Origin: Bacillota bacterium
GTDB taxonomy: Bacteria; Bacillota; Clostridia; Christensenellales; Aristaeellaceae
Length of the DNA stretch: 64,000 nt
Direction of reading: 5' to 3'
Assembly (NCBI GenBank): GCA_023395615.1
Contig: JAEWYP010000019.1
Span: 62,001-126,000, forward strand
The position numbers and the translations under genes are program-made. The notes beneath the pieces were generated by a model that searched no databases, had not been told where the DNA came from, and was given only the letters and a program-made list of their open reading frames with translations. This document shows, one piece after another, positions 51,983-58,897 of the stretch; the stretch's first letter is position 1, and every line of letters begins with the position of its first letter.

Positions 51983-52006
51983 CTCGCGCCTCCGCAACGG
52001 TATAAT
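51977..52006 (+). promoter_or_regulatory. Promoter of the hydrogenase-associated regulatory unit
   Basis: TTGCAT (51977-51982) and TATAAT (52001-52006), 18-base spacing. The first start codon is at 52129, giving a leader of about 115 bases with no recognised riboswitch. The -35 box covers the start codon of the divergent DUF6062 gene. Confidence 0.65.
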
Positions 52007-52128
52007 AGACGTGCACCATGGTAACAGATTTTTGGCTAAGCTTCAAGGGTGGAAGTAATTTGGTTGCCGGTCGATGGATCGGAAACATGCATGGCCGGGT
52101 TATCCATGGCAGACGGGGAGGAATGGGT

Positions 52129-52494
52129 ATGACGATTTCCGGAATCATTTCTATTCTGGATGCGCGCGTACTTTGCGGTGAGGAAAGTTTGGAACAGGAA
52201 GTTAACTCGGCTTGCGGATCGGACTTAATGAGCGACGTGCTTGCGTTTGTAAAAAATAAAACAGTACTGATTACAGGGTTAACAAACGTACATGTAGTTA
52301 GGACTGCCAGCATGCTCGATATTCACTGTATCGTATTCGCACGTGGAAAAATCCCGGGCGAGGATGTGCTGGAAGAAGCAAAAGAATCCGGAATTGTTGT
52401 TCTTTCAACCCGATACACGACTTTTACGGCATGCGGCCTGCTGTATCAGGCGGGGCTGCGAGGCAGCAACGAATGCGAAACGAAGCAAGCTTAA
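52129..52494 (+). CDS. DRTGG domain protein (first copy)
   Basis: 121 residues from the ATG at 52129, seven bases after GGGGAGG; the ATG six bases earlier is too close to that site. A lone DRTGG domain: ISGIISILDARVLCGEESLE, VLITGLTNVHVVRTASMLD, and CIVFARGKIPGEDVLEEAKE. DRTGG is a small regulatory domain seen fused to CBS and phosphotransacetylase-type proteins, with no known chemistry of its own. It is a paralogue of the protein encoded at 54329 (same layout of strand-helix words). Both flank a hydrogenase-like protein, so a joint regulatory or assembly role is likely but unproven. Confidence 0.85.
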   Translation: MTISGIISILDARVLCGEESLEQEVNSACGSDLMSDVLAFVKNKTVLITGLTNVHVVRTASMLDIHCIVFARGKIPGEDVLEEAKESGIVVLSTRYTTFTACGLLYQAGLRGSNECETKQA

Positions 52495-52519
52495 TGTTTT
52501 TTGTCAAATGAGGAGTAAC

Positions 52520-52954
52520 ATGCAGGAGTTAACACTTGCAGACACCTACCAGGTGAAAGCGCAGGACTATGCGATGGCCGGGGATGCATCCGCGGCCATT
52601 AAACGGAAGCTGAAACAGCTGGGAGTCGATAGTGGCGTTTTACGTCGTATCGCCGTCGCCTGTTACGAAGCCGAACTGAATCTGATTATCCATAGCATTG
52701 GCGGTACCCTGACCATCAGTATGACACCTTCCGAAATCACGCTGGCTTCTACGGATGCCGGACCTGGTATTCCCAATATTGATCAGGCGCTGACAGAAGG
52801 TTTCTCGACCGCCAGCGAAGAGGCGCGAAACCTTGGTTTTGGCGCCGGCATGGGTTTGCCCAATATGAAACGGAATGCGGATGAATTCCACATTGAGAGT
52901 GAAGTGGGAAAAGGAACGCAGATCCGAATGCGGTTTCATATCAAACAAGGATAA
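52520..52954 (+). CDS. GHKL ATPase of the anti-sigma factor (RsbW/SpoIIAB) type
   Basis: 144 residues from the ATG at 52520, behind GAGGAG. Histidine-kinase-like ATPase fold without a His-phosphorylation domain: N box ACYEAELNLIIHS, G1 box STDAGPGIPN, G2 box GFGAGMGLPNMKRNAD. The size and layout are those of RsbW/SpoIIAB serine kinases/anti-sigma factors. No anti-anti-sigma (STAS) gene or sigma factor is adjacent; the partner is probably one of the other proteins in this unit. This gene pair (DRTGG, ATPase) precedes a hydrogenase-like sensor. Confidence 0.85.
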   Translation: MQELTLADTYQVKAQDYAMAGDASAAIKRKLKQLGVDSGVLRRIAVACYEAELNLIIHSIGGTLTISMTPSEITLASTDAGPGIPNIDQALTEGFSTASEEARNLGFGAGMGLPNMKRNADEFHIESEVGKGTQIRMRFHIKQG

Positions 52955-53014
52955 CATGGGGCGAAGGAAGAGGCTTCAGAGCAGCCTTCGCCTGGGGGAA
53001 GCGAGGTTCCTGAA

Positions 53015-54319
53015 ATGCAAGACAAACGGTTTCACTCCGTACGGCTGGATAAGGAAAAATGCAGAGGATGTACCAATTGCCTCAAACGTTGTCCTACCGA
53101 GGCAATCCGGGTACGGGCCGGACGGGCACATATTATTGACGAACGCTGCATTGACTGCGGGGAGTGCATCCGTGTATGTGAAAATCATGCCAAGTATGCG
53201 TTGACCGATCCTTTAGCGACGATTAATGATTTTAAGTATAAAATCGCTCTGCCTGCACCGTCTCTTTATGGACAGTTTAAAAAGCTGATTAGCCCGTCAC
53301 AGATTTTGGAAGGGCTTCTTCATATGGGCTTTGATGATGTGTTTGAAGTAGCTTCCGGCGCGGATATCGTAACCCGCGCAATCCGTGAACGGATGCGAAG
53401 CATGAGCCCGGAACGTTTTCCGGTCATTTCTTCCGCCTGCCCCGCCATTACCCGGCTGATTCAGGTACGCTTTCCCGAACTGATACCGCACATCATCGAT
53501 ATGCGCCAACCCATGGAAGTGGCTGCGATGGTGGCCAAACGAGAATTTTGCCAGAAGCATGGCGTACCCGAAGAGGATGTCGGCTGTTTTTTCATCACAC
53601 CATGCGCCGCTAAAATGACCGCGATCCGTAACCCGATTGGGCAGGAAAAATCCGCTGTGGACGGCGCAATCTCCATGCTGGAAATTTACGGCCTGCTGGC
53701 AGGGCATATTAAGAACTATCCCAGCGCGCTGAACCTTTCCACCGCGACTTCTTACGGGGTTGGCTGGGCTAATAACGGGGGAGAAGCGGCGGCCGTATGC
53801 CCGGAAAAAAGCATGGCCGTGGACGGAATCGAAAATGTAATTCGTGTGCTGGAAGAGATTGAGAACAACAAACTCCGTGATCTGGTCTTTTTCGAGGGCG
53901 CGGCATGCACCGGCGGCTGCGTTGGCGGTCCCCTGACTTTCGAAAACAGCTATATTGCCCGCAACGCAATCCGAAGCCTGATGAAAGGCTGTGATTTGCG
54001 TCATCCGGACGAAGCGGTGAAAACCTCGTATCTCACCAAGTATCCACTGCAGACCACCAAGAAGATCGTTCCCAACAGCGTGATGAAGCTGGACGACGAC
54101 ATTACGGAAGCCATGCGGAAGATGGAGCAGATGGAGGAAATTGTGAAATCCCTGCCGGGATACGACTGCGGCAGCTGCGGAAGTCCAACCTGCCGCACCT
54201 TTGCGGAAGACATCGTACGCGGACATGCCAGCAAGATGGACTGTATTCATATCCTTAAGGATCAACTGAAAATTATGGCGCAAAAAATGGTGGAGCTGGC
54301 CAAGACCACAAGAGAGTAG
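53015..54319 (+). CDS. [FeFe]-hydrogenase-like protein, probable sensory (group C-like) type
   Basis: 434 residues from the ATG at 53015 (GAGG eight bases before). Two N-terminal 4Fe-4S motifs (CRGCTNCLKRCP from Cys16, CIDCGECIRVCE), then a shortened H-cluster domain with SSACPAITRL, ITPCAAKMTA and EGAACTGGCVGGPL, keeping Cys residues in all three H-cluster motifs. The C-terminus adds a Fes domain (CGSCGSPTCRTFAEDIVRG, then MDCIHI). Compared with prototypical enzymes, the first motif has Ala before Cys, the change reported for sensory HydS proteins, and the Glu ending the second motif is missing. No PAS domain is visible. Likely a redox/H2 sensor rather than a turnover enzyme; that is inference. 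Confidence 0.85.
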   Translation: MQDKRFHSVRLDKEKCRGCTNCLKRCPTEAIRVRAGRAHIIDERCIDCGECIRVCENHAKYALTDPLATINDFKYKIALPAPSLYGQFKKLISPSQILEGLLHMGFDDVFEVASGADIVTRAIRERMRSMSPERFPVISSACPAITRLIQVRFPELIPHIIDMRQPMEVAAMVAKREFCQKHGVPEEDVGCFFITPCAAKMTAIRNPIGQEKSAVDGAISMLEIYGLLAGHIKNYPSALNLSTATSYGVGWANNGGEAAAVCPEKSMAVDGIENVIRVLEEIENNKLRDLVFFEGAACTGGCVGGPLTFENSYIARNAIRSLMKGCDLRHPDEAVKTSYLTKYPLQTTKKIVPNSVMKLDDDITEAMRKMEQMEEIVKSLPGYDCGSCGSPTCRTFAEDIVRGHASKMDCIHILKDQLKIMAQKMVELAKTTRE

Positions 54320-54328
54320 GAATTGAAG

Positions 54329-54676
54329 ATGAACGTAACCGAACTTGCCAGGCTGTTAAACGCAAAAATCGTAACATCCGGGAAGAGCCAGAATATGGAG
54401 ATTACCTGCGGATATGCCTGCGACCTGCTCAGCTGGGTGTTGGCGCACGGCCGTAAGGGCATGGCGTGGACAACGGTGCAGACGCATGTCAATGTTGTTG
54501 CGGTAGCCGTGCTGATGGAAATGAGCTGTGTCATACTGGCAGAGGATAATCATATTGAAGCAGCTTCGCTGGCCAAGGCGGAGGAAGAGGGCCTGACGGT
54601 GCTGGAGACCGCAATGACCGCTTATGAAATTTGCGGTCGGATGTTTGCGGCCGGGATCACGCCGTCGGACCGCTGA
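54329..54676 (+). CDS. DRTGG domain protein (second copy)
   Basis: 115 residues from the ATG at 54329, ten bases after the previous stop. Lone DRTGG-like domain (MNVTELARLLNAKIVTSGKS, TVQTHVNVVAVAVLMEMSCV, ILAEDNHIEAASLAKAEEEG). Paralogue of the protein encoded at 52129; this copy has more Cys (ITCGYACD, SCV, EICGR). The PHP gene follows after three bases. Confidence 0.83.
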   Translation: MNVTELARLLNAKIVTSGKSQNMEITCGYACDLLSWVLAHGRKGMAWTTVQTHVNVVAVAVLMEMSCVILAEDNHIEAASLAKAEEEGLTVLETAMTAYEICGRMFAAGITPSDR

Positions 54677-54679
54677 GCC

Positions 54680-55384
54680 ATGCTGGTTTATTGCGACCTT
54701 CACATCCACAGTTGCCTTTCCCCGTGCGCCGATGACGAGATGACCCCCTGGAATCTGGTCGGAATGGCGAAGGTGAAAGGGCTGGATGTGATTGCGCTGA
54801 CCGATCACAACTGTGCGCTGAATGTGCCGGCCGCGCTGGCGGCGGGGAAGGCTTACGGTGTGAACGTGATTCCGGGGATGGAAATAACGACGCGGGAAGA
54901 AGTCCATCTGCTGGCATATTTTCCGGACGCGGAGTCGGCGTTAGGCTTCAGCCTTGAGATCGATCAACATTTGCCGGATATACCTAACCGGGACAACCTT
55001 TTTGGCAACCAGATCATTGTCAATTCGGAAGACCAACCATGCGGAAAGGCGCCGAAGTTGTTACTGAACGCAACAGACCTTACACTTGACGAGGCTTGTG
55101 CCCTGACCCGGAAATATCACGGCATCAACGTGCCCGCCCATATCAACCGCGGCGGAAACGGTATGCTGGGAGTACTGGGTCTGATGCCGCCTCTGCCGGA
55201 GTATCCGGTTGTGGAAGTGACCGCACGGATCGCCTGTCTGGAATCGGCTGTGAAAGGGAGGTTCGTTCTGCATTCCTCCGATGCTCATCGGCTGGAGGAT
55301 ATTTCGGAACGAGATTTCACACTGGATGTACCGGCACCGACCGCCGATGCCGTTTTTAACTGGATAAGGGATAAAATGGCGTAG
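54680..55384 (+). CDS. PHP-domain phosphoesterase
   Basis: 234 residues from the ATG at 54680. PHP metal-site motifs: YCDLHIHSCLSPCADDEM, VIALTDHNCALN, GMEITTREEVHLLAYF, NVPAHINRGGNGMLG and FVLHSSDAHRLEDIS, giving the His/Asp set for a multinuclear metal centre. Close to PHP phosphatases that hydrolyse small phosphate esters; the substrate is unknown. It is consistently found in such hydrogenase clusters, so a role in the same signalling set is plausible. A strong terminator follows. Confidence 0.88.
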   Translation: MLVYCDLHIHSCLSPCADDEMTPWNLVGMAKVKGLDVIALTDHNCALNVPAALAAGKAYGVNVIPGMEITTREEVHLLAYFPDAESALGFSLEIDQHLPDIPNRDNLFGNQIIVNSEDQPCGKAPKLLLNATDLTLDEACALTRKYHGINVPAHINRGGNGMLGVLGLMPPLPEYPVVEVTARIACLESAVKGRFVLHSSDAHRLEDISERDFTLDVPAPTADAVFNWIRDKMA

Positions 55385-55396
55385 ATTTTGCTCTCG

Positions 55397-55433
55397 CTGC
55401 GGAAGCACAAATTGGCTTCCGCAGTGTTTTTAT
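55397..55433 (+). terminator. Terminator splitting the hydrogenase region
   Basis: A perfect 10-base stem, CTGCGGAAGC / GCTTCCGCAG, around ACAAATTG, followed by TGTTTTTAT, 12 bases after the PHP stop. It ends the upstream regulatory transcript before hydC. Confidence 0.88.
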
Positions 55434-55485
55434 ATTACGGGAGAAAGCAGAAAAGAATTTGAAACAAGGAATAAATGGTAGAAAA

Positions 55486-55538
55486 ATTCGGTAAAAGATC
55501 AATGAAGCTGTACTCGTTTTGTATCTTTTTACCGAAAT
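55486..55538. repeat. Long imperfect inverted repeat before hydC
   Basis: ATTCGGTAAAAGAT (55486-55499) faces ATCTTTTTACCGAAAT (55523-55538), 14-base arms with one bulged T, 23 bases apart. It lies between the terminator and the hydC promoter, so it could be a binding site or an RNA hairpin of an unseen transcript. Confidence 0.7.
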
Positions 55539-55591
55539 CGTCAAAAAAATCACATTTTTTATTGGGGAAGCGTGCAATTCCGGCTGGGGTA

Positions 55592-55600
55592 TGTTAAAAT
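55592..55600 (+). promoter_or_regulatory. Extended -10 promoter of the hydC-hydA operon
   Basis: TGT-TAAAAT (55592-55600) with only a weak -35 (GTGCAA near 55572). The start codon is at 55668. Confidence 0.5.
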
Positions 55601-55667
55601 ATATACGCTGCGTGCATAGTGCGCAGCTTTACGGCGTATGTTAGATTTGAGGAGGTCTCAGGGTGCC

Positions 55668-56138
55668 ATGACCGAACAAAAGGAAAAGTTCGCACAGCTG
55701 CAAAAGGTCATCGACGAACACAAAGATCAAAAGGGGGCGCTCATGCCTGTGTTGCAGGCGGCGCAAAACATTTTCGATTGCGTTTCTCTCGATGTGCAGG
55801 AGTACATTGCCGATGCGCTGGGCACTACGCTTAGCGAAGTATACGGTGTTGCGACGTTCTACTCCCAGTTCTCGCTGCAGCCCAAGGGCAAGTATGTGGT
55901 TGGCGTTTGCCTGGGTACCGCCTGCTACGTACGCGGTTCCCAGAAGGTACTGGACCGTGTGGAGAAGGAACTGGGCATCAAAGTTGGCGAAACGACCGCG
56001 GATAACCTGTTCACCATTCAGGCAACCCGCTGCCTAGGCGCCTGCGGTCTGGCCCCCGTTATGATGATTAACGATGAGGTGTACGGCCGCCTGATCGACA
56101 GCGAAGTGCCCGGCATTCTGGAGAAGTATAAGGCCTGA
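55668..56138 (+). CDS. hydC: Hydrogenase subunit HydC (NuoE-like)
   Basis: 156 residues from the ATG at 55668; AGGAGG (55650-55655) is 12 bases upstream. Thioredoxin-like [2Fe-2S] protein of the NuoE family: LPVLQAAQNIF-like helix (MPVLQAAQNIFDCVS), VYGVATFYSQFSLQPKGKYV, cluster Cys in VCLGTACYVRGS and ATRCLGACGLAPVM. In trimeric NAD-linked hydrogenases it forms HydBC with the NuoF-like subunit. First gene of the catalytic operon. Confidence 0.93.
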   Translation: MTEQKEKFAQLQKVIDEHKDQKGALMPVLQAAQNIFDCVSLDVQEYIADALGTTLSEVYGVATFYSQFSLQPKGKYVVGVCLGTACYVRGSQKVLDRVEKELGIKVGETTADNLFTIQATRCLGACGLAPVMMINDEVYGRLIDSEVPGILEKYKA

Positions 56139-56140
56139 CG

Positions 56141-56689
56141 ATGCGGGACCTGTCGATGCACGTTCTGGACATTGCCCAGAACAGCGTGAAAGCCAACGCG
56201 AAAACCGTGAGCATATCGTTTACGATTGACGAACAACGCTGGTTAACGATCGTTTTTACCGATGACGGTACCGGCATGGCGTCGGAGCTGCTCAAAAAGG
56301 TTACAGATCCGTTTACCACTACGCGCACCACGCGCAAGGTAGGGCTCGGAATTCCGCTGATTAAAGAAAACGCCGAACTGACCGGCGGAACCGTAACGAT
56401 TGAAAGCAAACCCGGTAAAGGCACGACGCTTGTGGCGACATTCGATTTAAATCACATCGATTGTCCGCCGATGGGTGATATGTGCGATACGCTGCTTACG
56501 CTGGTACTGCTCAACCCCGATCAACCGGATTTTGTGTTTCATGCGCAAACCCCGGACAGGGAAGCCAGTTTCGATACCCGTATCATCCGGCAGGCATTGG
56601 ATGGTGTGGCTCTGAACGAACCTGATGTGACCCAGTGGATCCGGGATGCCATCAACGAAGAGTTTAAACCTATTTTGGAGGTGCAATAA
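56141..56689 (+). CDS. GHKL-type ATP-binding protein in hyd operon
   Basis: 182 residues from the ATG at 56141, two bases after hydC. ATPase fold: MHVLDIAQNSVKANAKTVSI (N box), FTDDGTGMASELL (G1), TRKVGLGIPLIKENAELTGG (G2) and GKGTTLVATFDL. The C-terminal ~65 residues are an extra domain unlike RsbW (DMCDTLLTLVLLNPDQPDFV). Second GHKL ATPase of the cluster, but not a close copy of the one at 52520. It commonly sits between nuoE- and nuoF-like genes in Clostridia, with unknown role; possibly a kinase or a chaperone of hydrogenase maturation. Confidence 0.85.
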   Translation: MRDLSMHVLDIAQNSVKANAKTVSISFTIDEQRWLTIVFTDDGTGMASELLKKVTDPFTTTRTTRKVGLGIPLIKENAELTGGTVTIESKPGKGTTLVATFDLNHIDCPPMGDMCDTLLTLVLLNPDQPDFVFHAQTPDREASFDTRIIRQALDGVALNEPDVTQWIRDAINEEFKPILEVQ

Positions 56690-56690
56690 C

Positions 56691-57065
56691 GTGAAATCCA
56701 TCGCTGAACTGGAAGCCATCCGTCAAAAGACGCTGGAGCGCGTCGCGTACCGTAAGGAAGCAGATAATGACATCCGTGTGGTTGTCGGCATGGCGACCTG
56801 CGGCATCGCCGCCGGCGCCCGCCCCGTGATGCTTGCCTTTATGGACGAAATCAAAAAGCGCGGACTGACGAACGTTACCGTGTCCCAGACCGGCTGCATC
56901 GGCATGTGCCGCCTGGAACCCATGGTGGACGTGATCGTTCCCGGCAAGACCAAAGTGACGTATGTGAATATGAATCCCGACATGGTGCCGCGCATCGTAA
57001 CGGAACACCTTGTAAACGGCAACCCCGTGATGGAGTACACCATCGGCGCCGCGGAAGATAAATAA
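56691..57065 (+). CDS. [2Fe-2S] thioredoxin-like ferredoxin
   Basis: 124 residues, GTG start at 56691, nine bases after GGAGG (56677-56681). Thioredoxin-like ferredoxin: VVVGMATCGIAAGARPVMLA, then QTGCIGMCRLEPMVDVIVPG, with the four expected cluster Cys reduced to three clear ones (ATC, GCIGMC). Resembles the N-terminal domain of the NuoF-like HydB encoded next. Probable accessory electron carrier of the hydrogenase. Confidence 0.88.
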   Translation: MKSIAELEAIRQKTLERVAYRKEADNDIRVVVGMATCGIAAGARPVMLAFMDEIKKRGLTNVTVSQTGCIGMCRLEPMVDVIVPGKTKVTYVNMNPDMVPRIVTEHLVNGNPVMEYTIGAAEDK

Positions 57066-57088
57066 CTGCATACCAAGGAGGAAGAACC

Positions 57089-58882
57089 ATGGATTTTTAT
57101 CGCGCACAGGTGCTATGCTGCGGCGGCACCGGCTGTACTTCGTCGGGTTCCGGCGAAATTATCAAGCGCTTTGAAGAACAGATTGTGAAAAACGGTCTGG
57201 ACAAAGAAGTGAAGGTTGTCCGCACCGGTTGCTTCGGCCTTTGCGCCGCAGGCCCGGTTGTAATCGTATACCCGGAAGGCACGTTCTATTCGCACGTTCG
57301 CGTGGAAGACGTGGACGAGATTGTGACCGAGCACCTGCTCAAAGGTCGTATTGTGCAGCATCTGGTCTACAAGGAAAAGACCGAGGATGAGGACCGGCAC
57401 ATGGCGCTGGAGGATATCGGCTTCTATAAAAAACAGAAGCGTATCGCCCTGCGCAACTGCGGTGTAATTGACCCGGAAAACATCGATGAATACATTGCGT
57501 TTGACGGCTACAAAGCCCTGACCAAGGCCCTGACCGAGATGAAGCCGGAAGAAGTGATCCAGACCGTACTGGACAGCGGTCTTCGTGGCCGCGGCGGCGC
57601 CGGCTTTCCGACGGGTCTTAAATGGAAGTTTGCGGCAGCCTCCAAGGCTGACCAGAAATACATGATCTGCAACGCCGACGAGGGCGACCCTGGCGCGTTC
57701 ATGGATCGTTCCGTGCTGGAAGGTGACCCGCACGCCGTGCTGGAAGCCATGACTATCGCCGGTTATGCAGTGGGCGCTACCGAAGGTTATATTTACGTGC
57801 GCGCGGAGTACCCGATTGCCGTGAAACGTTTGAACATCGCAATCAAGCAGGCGCGCGAGTACGGCCTGCTGGGTGAAAATATTCTGGGTTCCGGCTTTAG
57901 CTTTGACATTTCCACCCGCCTGGGCGCCGGTGCGTTTGTGTGCGGCGAAGAAACCGCGCTGATGGCCTCTATTGAGGGCGAACGCGGCGAGCCGCGGCCC
58001 AAGCCGCCGTTCCCGGCCGTGAAGGGTCTTTTCGCCAAACCGACCAACATCAACAACGTGGAGACGTTTGCCAACGTGCCGCAGATCATTTTGAACGGCG
58101 CGGACTGGTTTAAGTCCATCGGCACCGAAAAGTCCACCGGCACGAAGGTATTCGCGCTGGGCGGAAAGATCAACAACACCGGTCTGGTGGAAATCCCCAT
58201 GGGCACCACCCTGCGCGAGATCATCTATGATATCGGCGGCGGTTGCCCCAACGGCAAGAAGTTTAAGGCTGTGCAGACGGGCGGCCCTTCCGGCGGCTGC
58301 ATCCCCACGCAGTATCTGGACATCCCCATCGAGTACGACACCCTTACGCAGATCGGCTCTATGATGGGTTCCGGCGGTATGATTGTCATGGACGAAGACA
58401 ACTGCATGGTTGATATCGCGCGTTTCTTCCTCGACTTTACGGTGGACGAGAGCTGCGGCAAGTGCACGCCGTGCCGTATCGGCACCCGGCGCATGCTGGA
58501 AATTCTGGAACGCATCGTGCACGGACAGGGCGAAGAAGGCGACATTGAAAAGCTGGAAACGCTGGGCAAGAACATCAAAGCGACGGCGCTTTGCGGCCTT
58601 GGCCAGACGGCACCCAACCCGGTGTTGTCCACCATCCACTATTTCCGTGACGAGTACGAAGCCCACATCCGTGAAAAACGCTGCCCTGCGCACCATTGTC
58701 AGGCGCTGCTCAGCTACGTGATTACCGACAAATGCCGCGGTTGCACAGCCTGTGCCAGGGTTTGCCCGGTCAGCGCTATCACCGGCGTAGTGAAGGAAAA
58801 GCACGTCATCGACGCCACCAAGTGCATCAAGTGCGGCAGCTGCGTGGAGAAATGCCGCTTTGGCGCCATCGAGAAGAGATAA
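57089..58882 (+). CDS. hydB: Hydrogenase subunit HydB (NuoF-like, NADH/FMN)
   Basis: 597 residues from the ATG at 57089 behind AGGAGGAAG. Order: N-terminal thioredoxin-like [2Fe-2S] domain (CCGGTGCTSSGS, RTGCFGLCAAG), then NuoF core with NADH/FMN sites (GLRGRGGAGFPTGLKWKFA, CNADEGDPGAFMDRSVLEGD, GAGAFVCGEETALMASIEGE), the 4Fe-4S motif ESCGKCTPCRIGT, and two C-terminal 4Fe-4S motifs (CRGCTACARVCPV, CIKCGSCVEKCRFG). It is the NAD(H)-binding subunit and, in characterised relatives, the site of electron bifurcation. Confidence 0.95.
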   Translation: MDFYRAQVLCCGGTGCTSSGSGEIIKRFEEQIVKNGLDKEVKVVRTGCFGLCAAGPVVIVYPEGTFYSHVRVEDVDEIVTEHLLKGRIVQHLVYKEKTEDEDRHMALEDIGFYKKQKRIALRNCGVIDPENIDEYIAFDGYKALTKALTEMKPEEVIQTVLDSGLRGRGGAGFPTGLKWKFAAASKADQKYMICNADEGDPGAFMDRSVLEGDPHAVLEAMTIAGYAVGATEGYIYVRAEYPIAVKRLNIAIKQAREYGLLGENILGSGFSFDISTRLGAGAFVCGEETALMASIEGERGEPRPKPPFPAVKGLFAKPTNINNVETFANVPQIILNGADWFKSIGTEKSTGTKVFALGGKINNTGLVEIPMGTTLREIIYDIGGGCPNGKKFKAVQTGGPSGGCIPTQYLDIPIEYDTLTQIGSMMGSGGMIVMDEDNCMVDIARFFLDFTVDESCGKCTPCRIGTRRMLEILERIVHGQGEEGDIEKLETLGKNIKATALCGLGQTAPNPVLSTIHYFRDEYEAHIREKRCPAHHCQALLSYVITDKCRGCTACARVCPVSAITGVVKEKHVIDATKCIKCGSCVEKCRFGAIEKR

Positions 58883-58897
58883 CGAGGAGGAACAACC

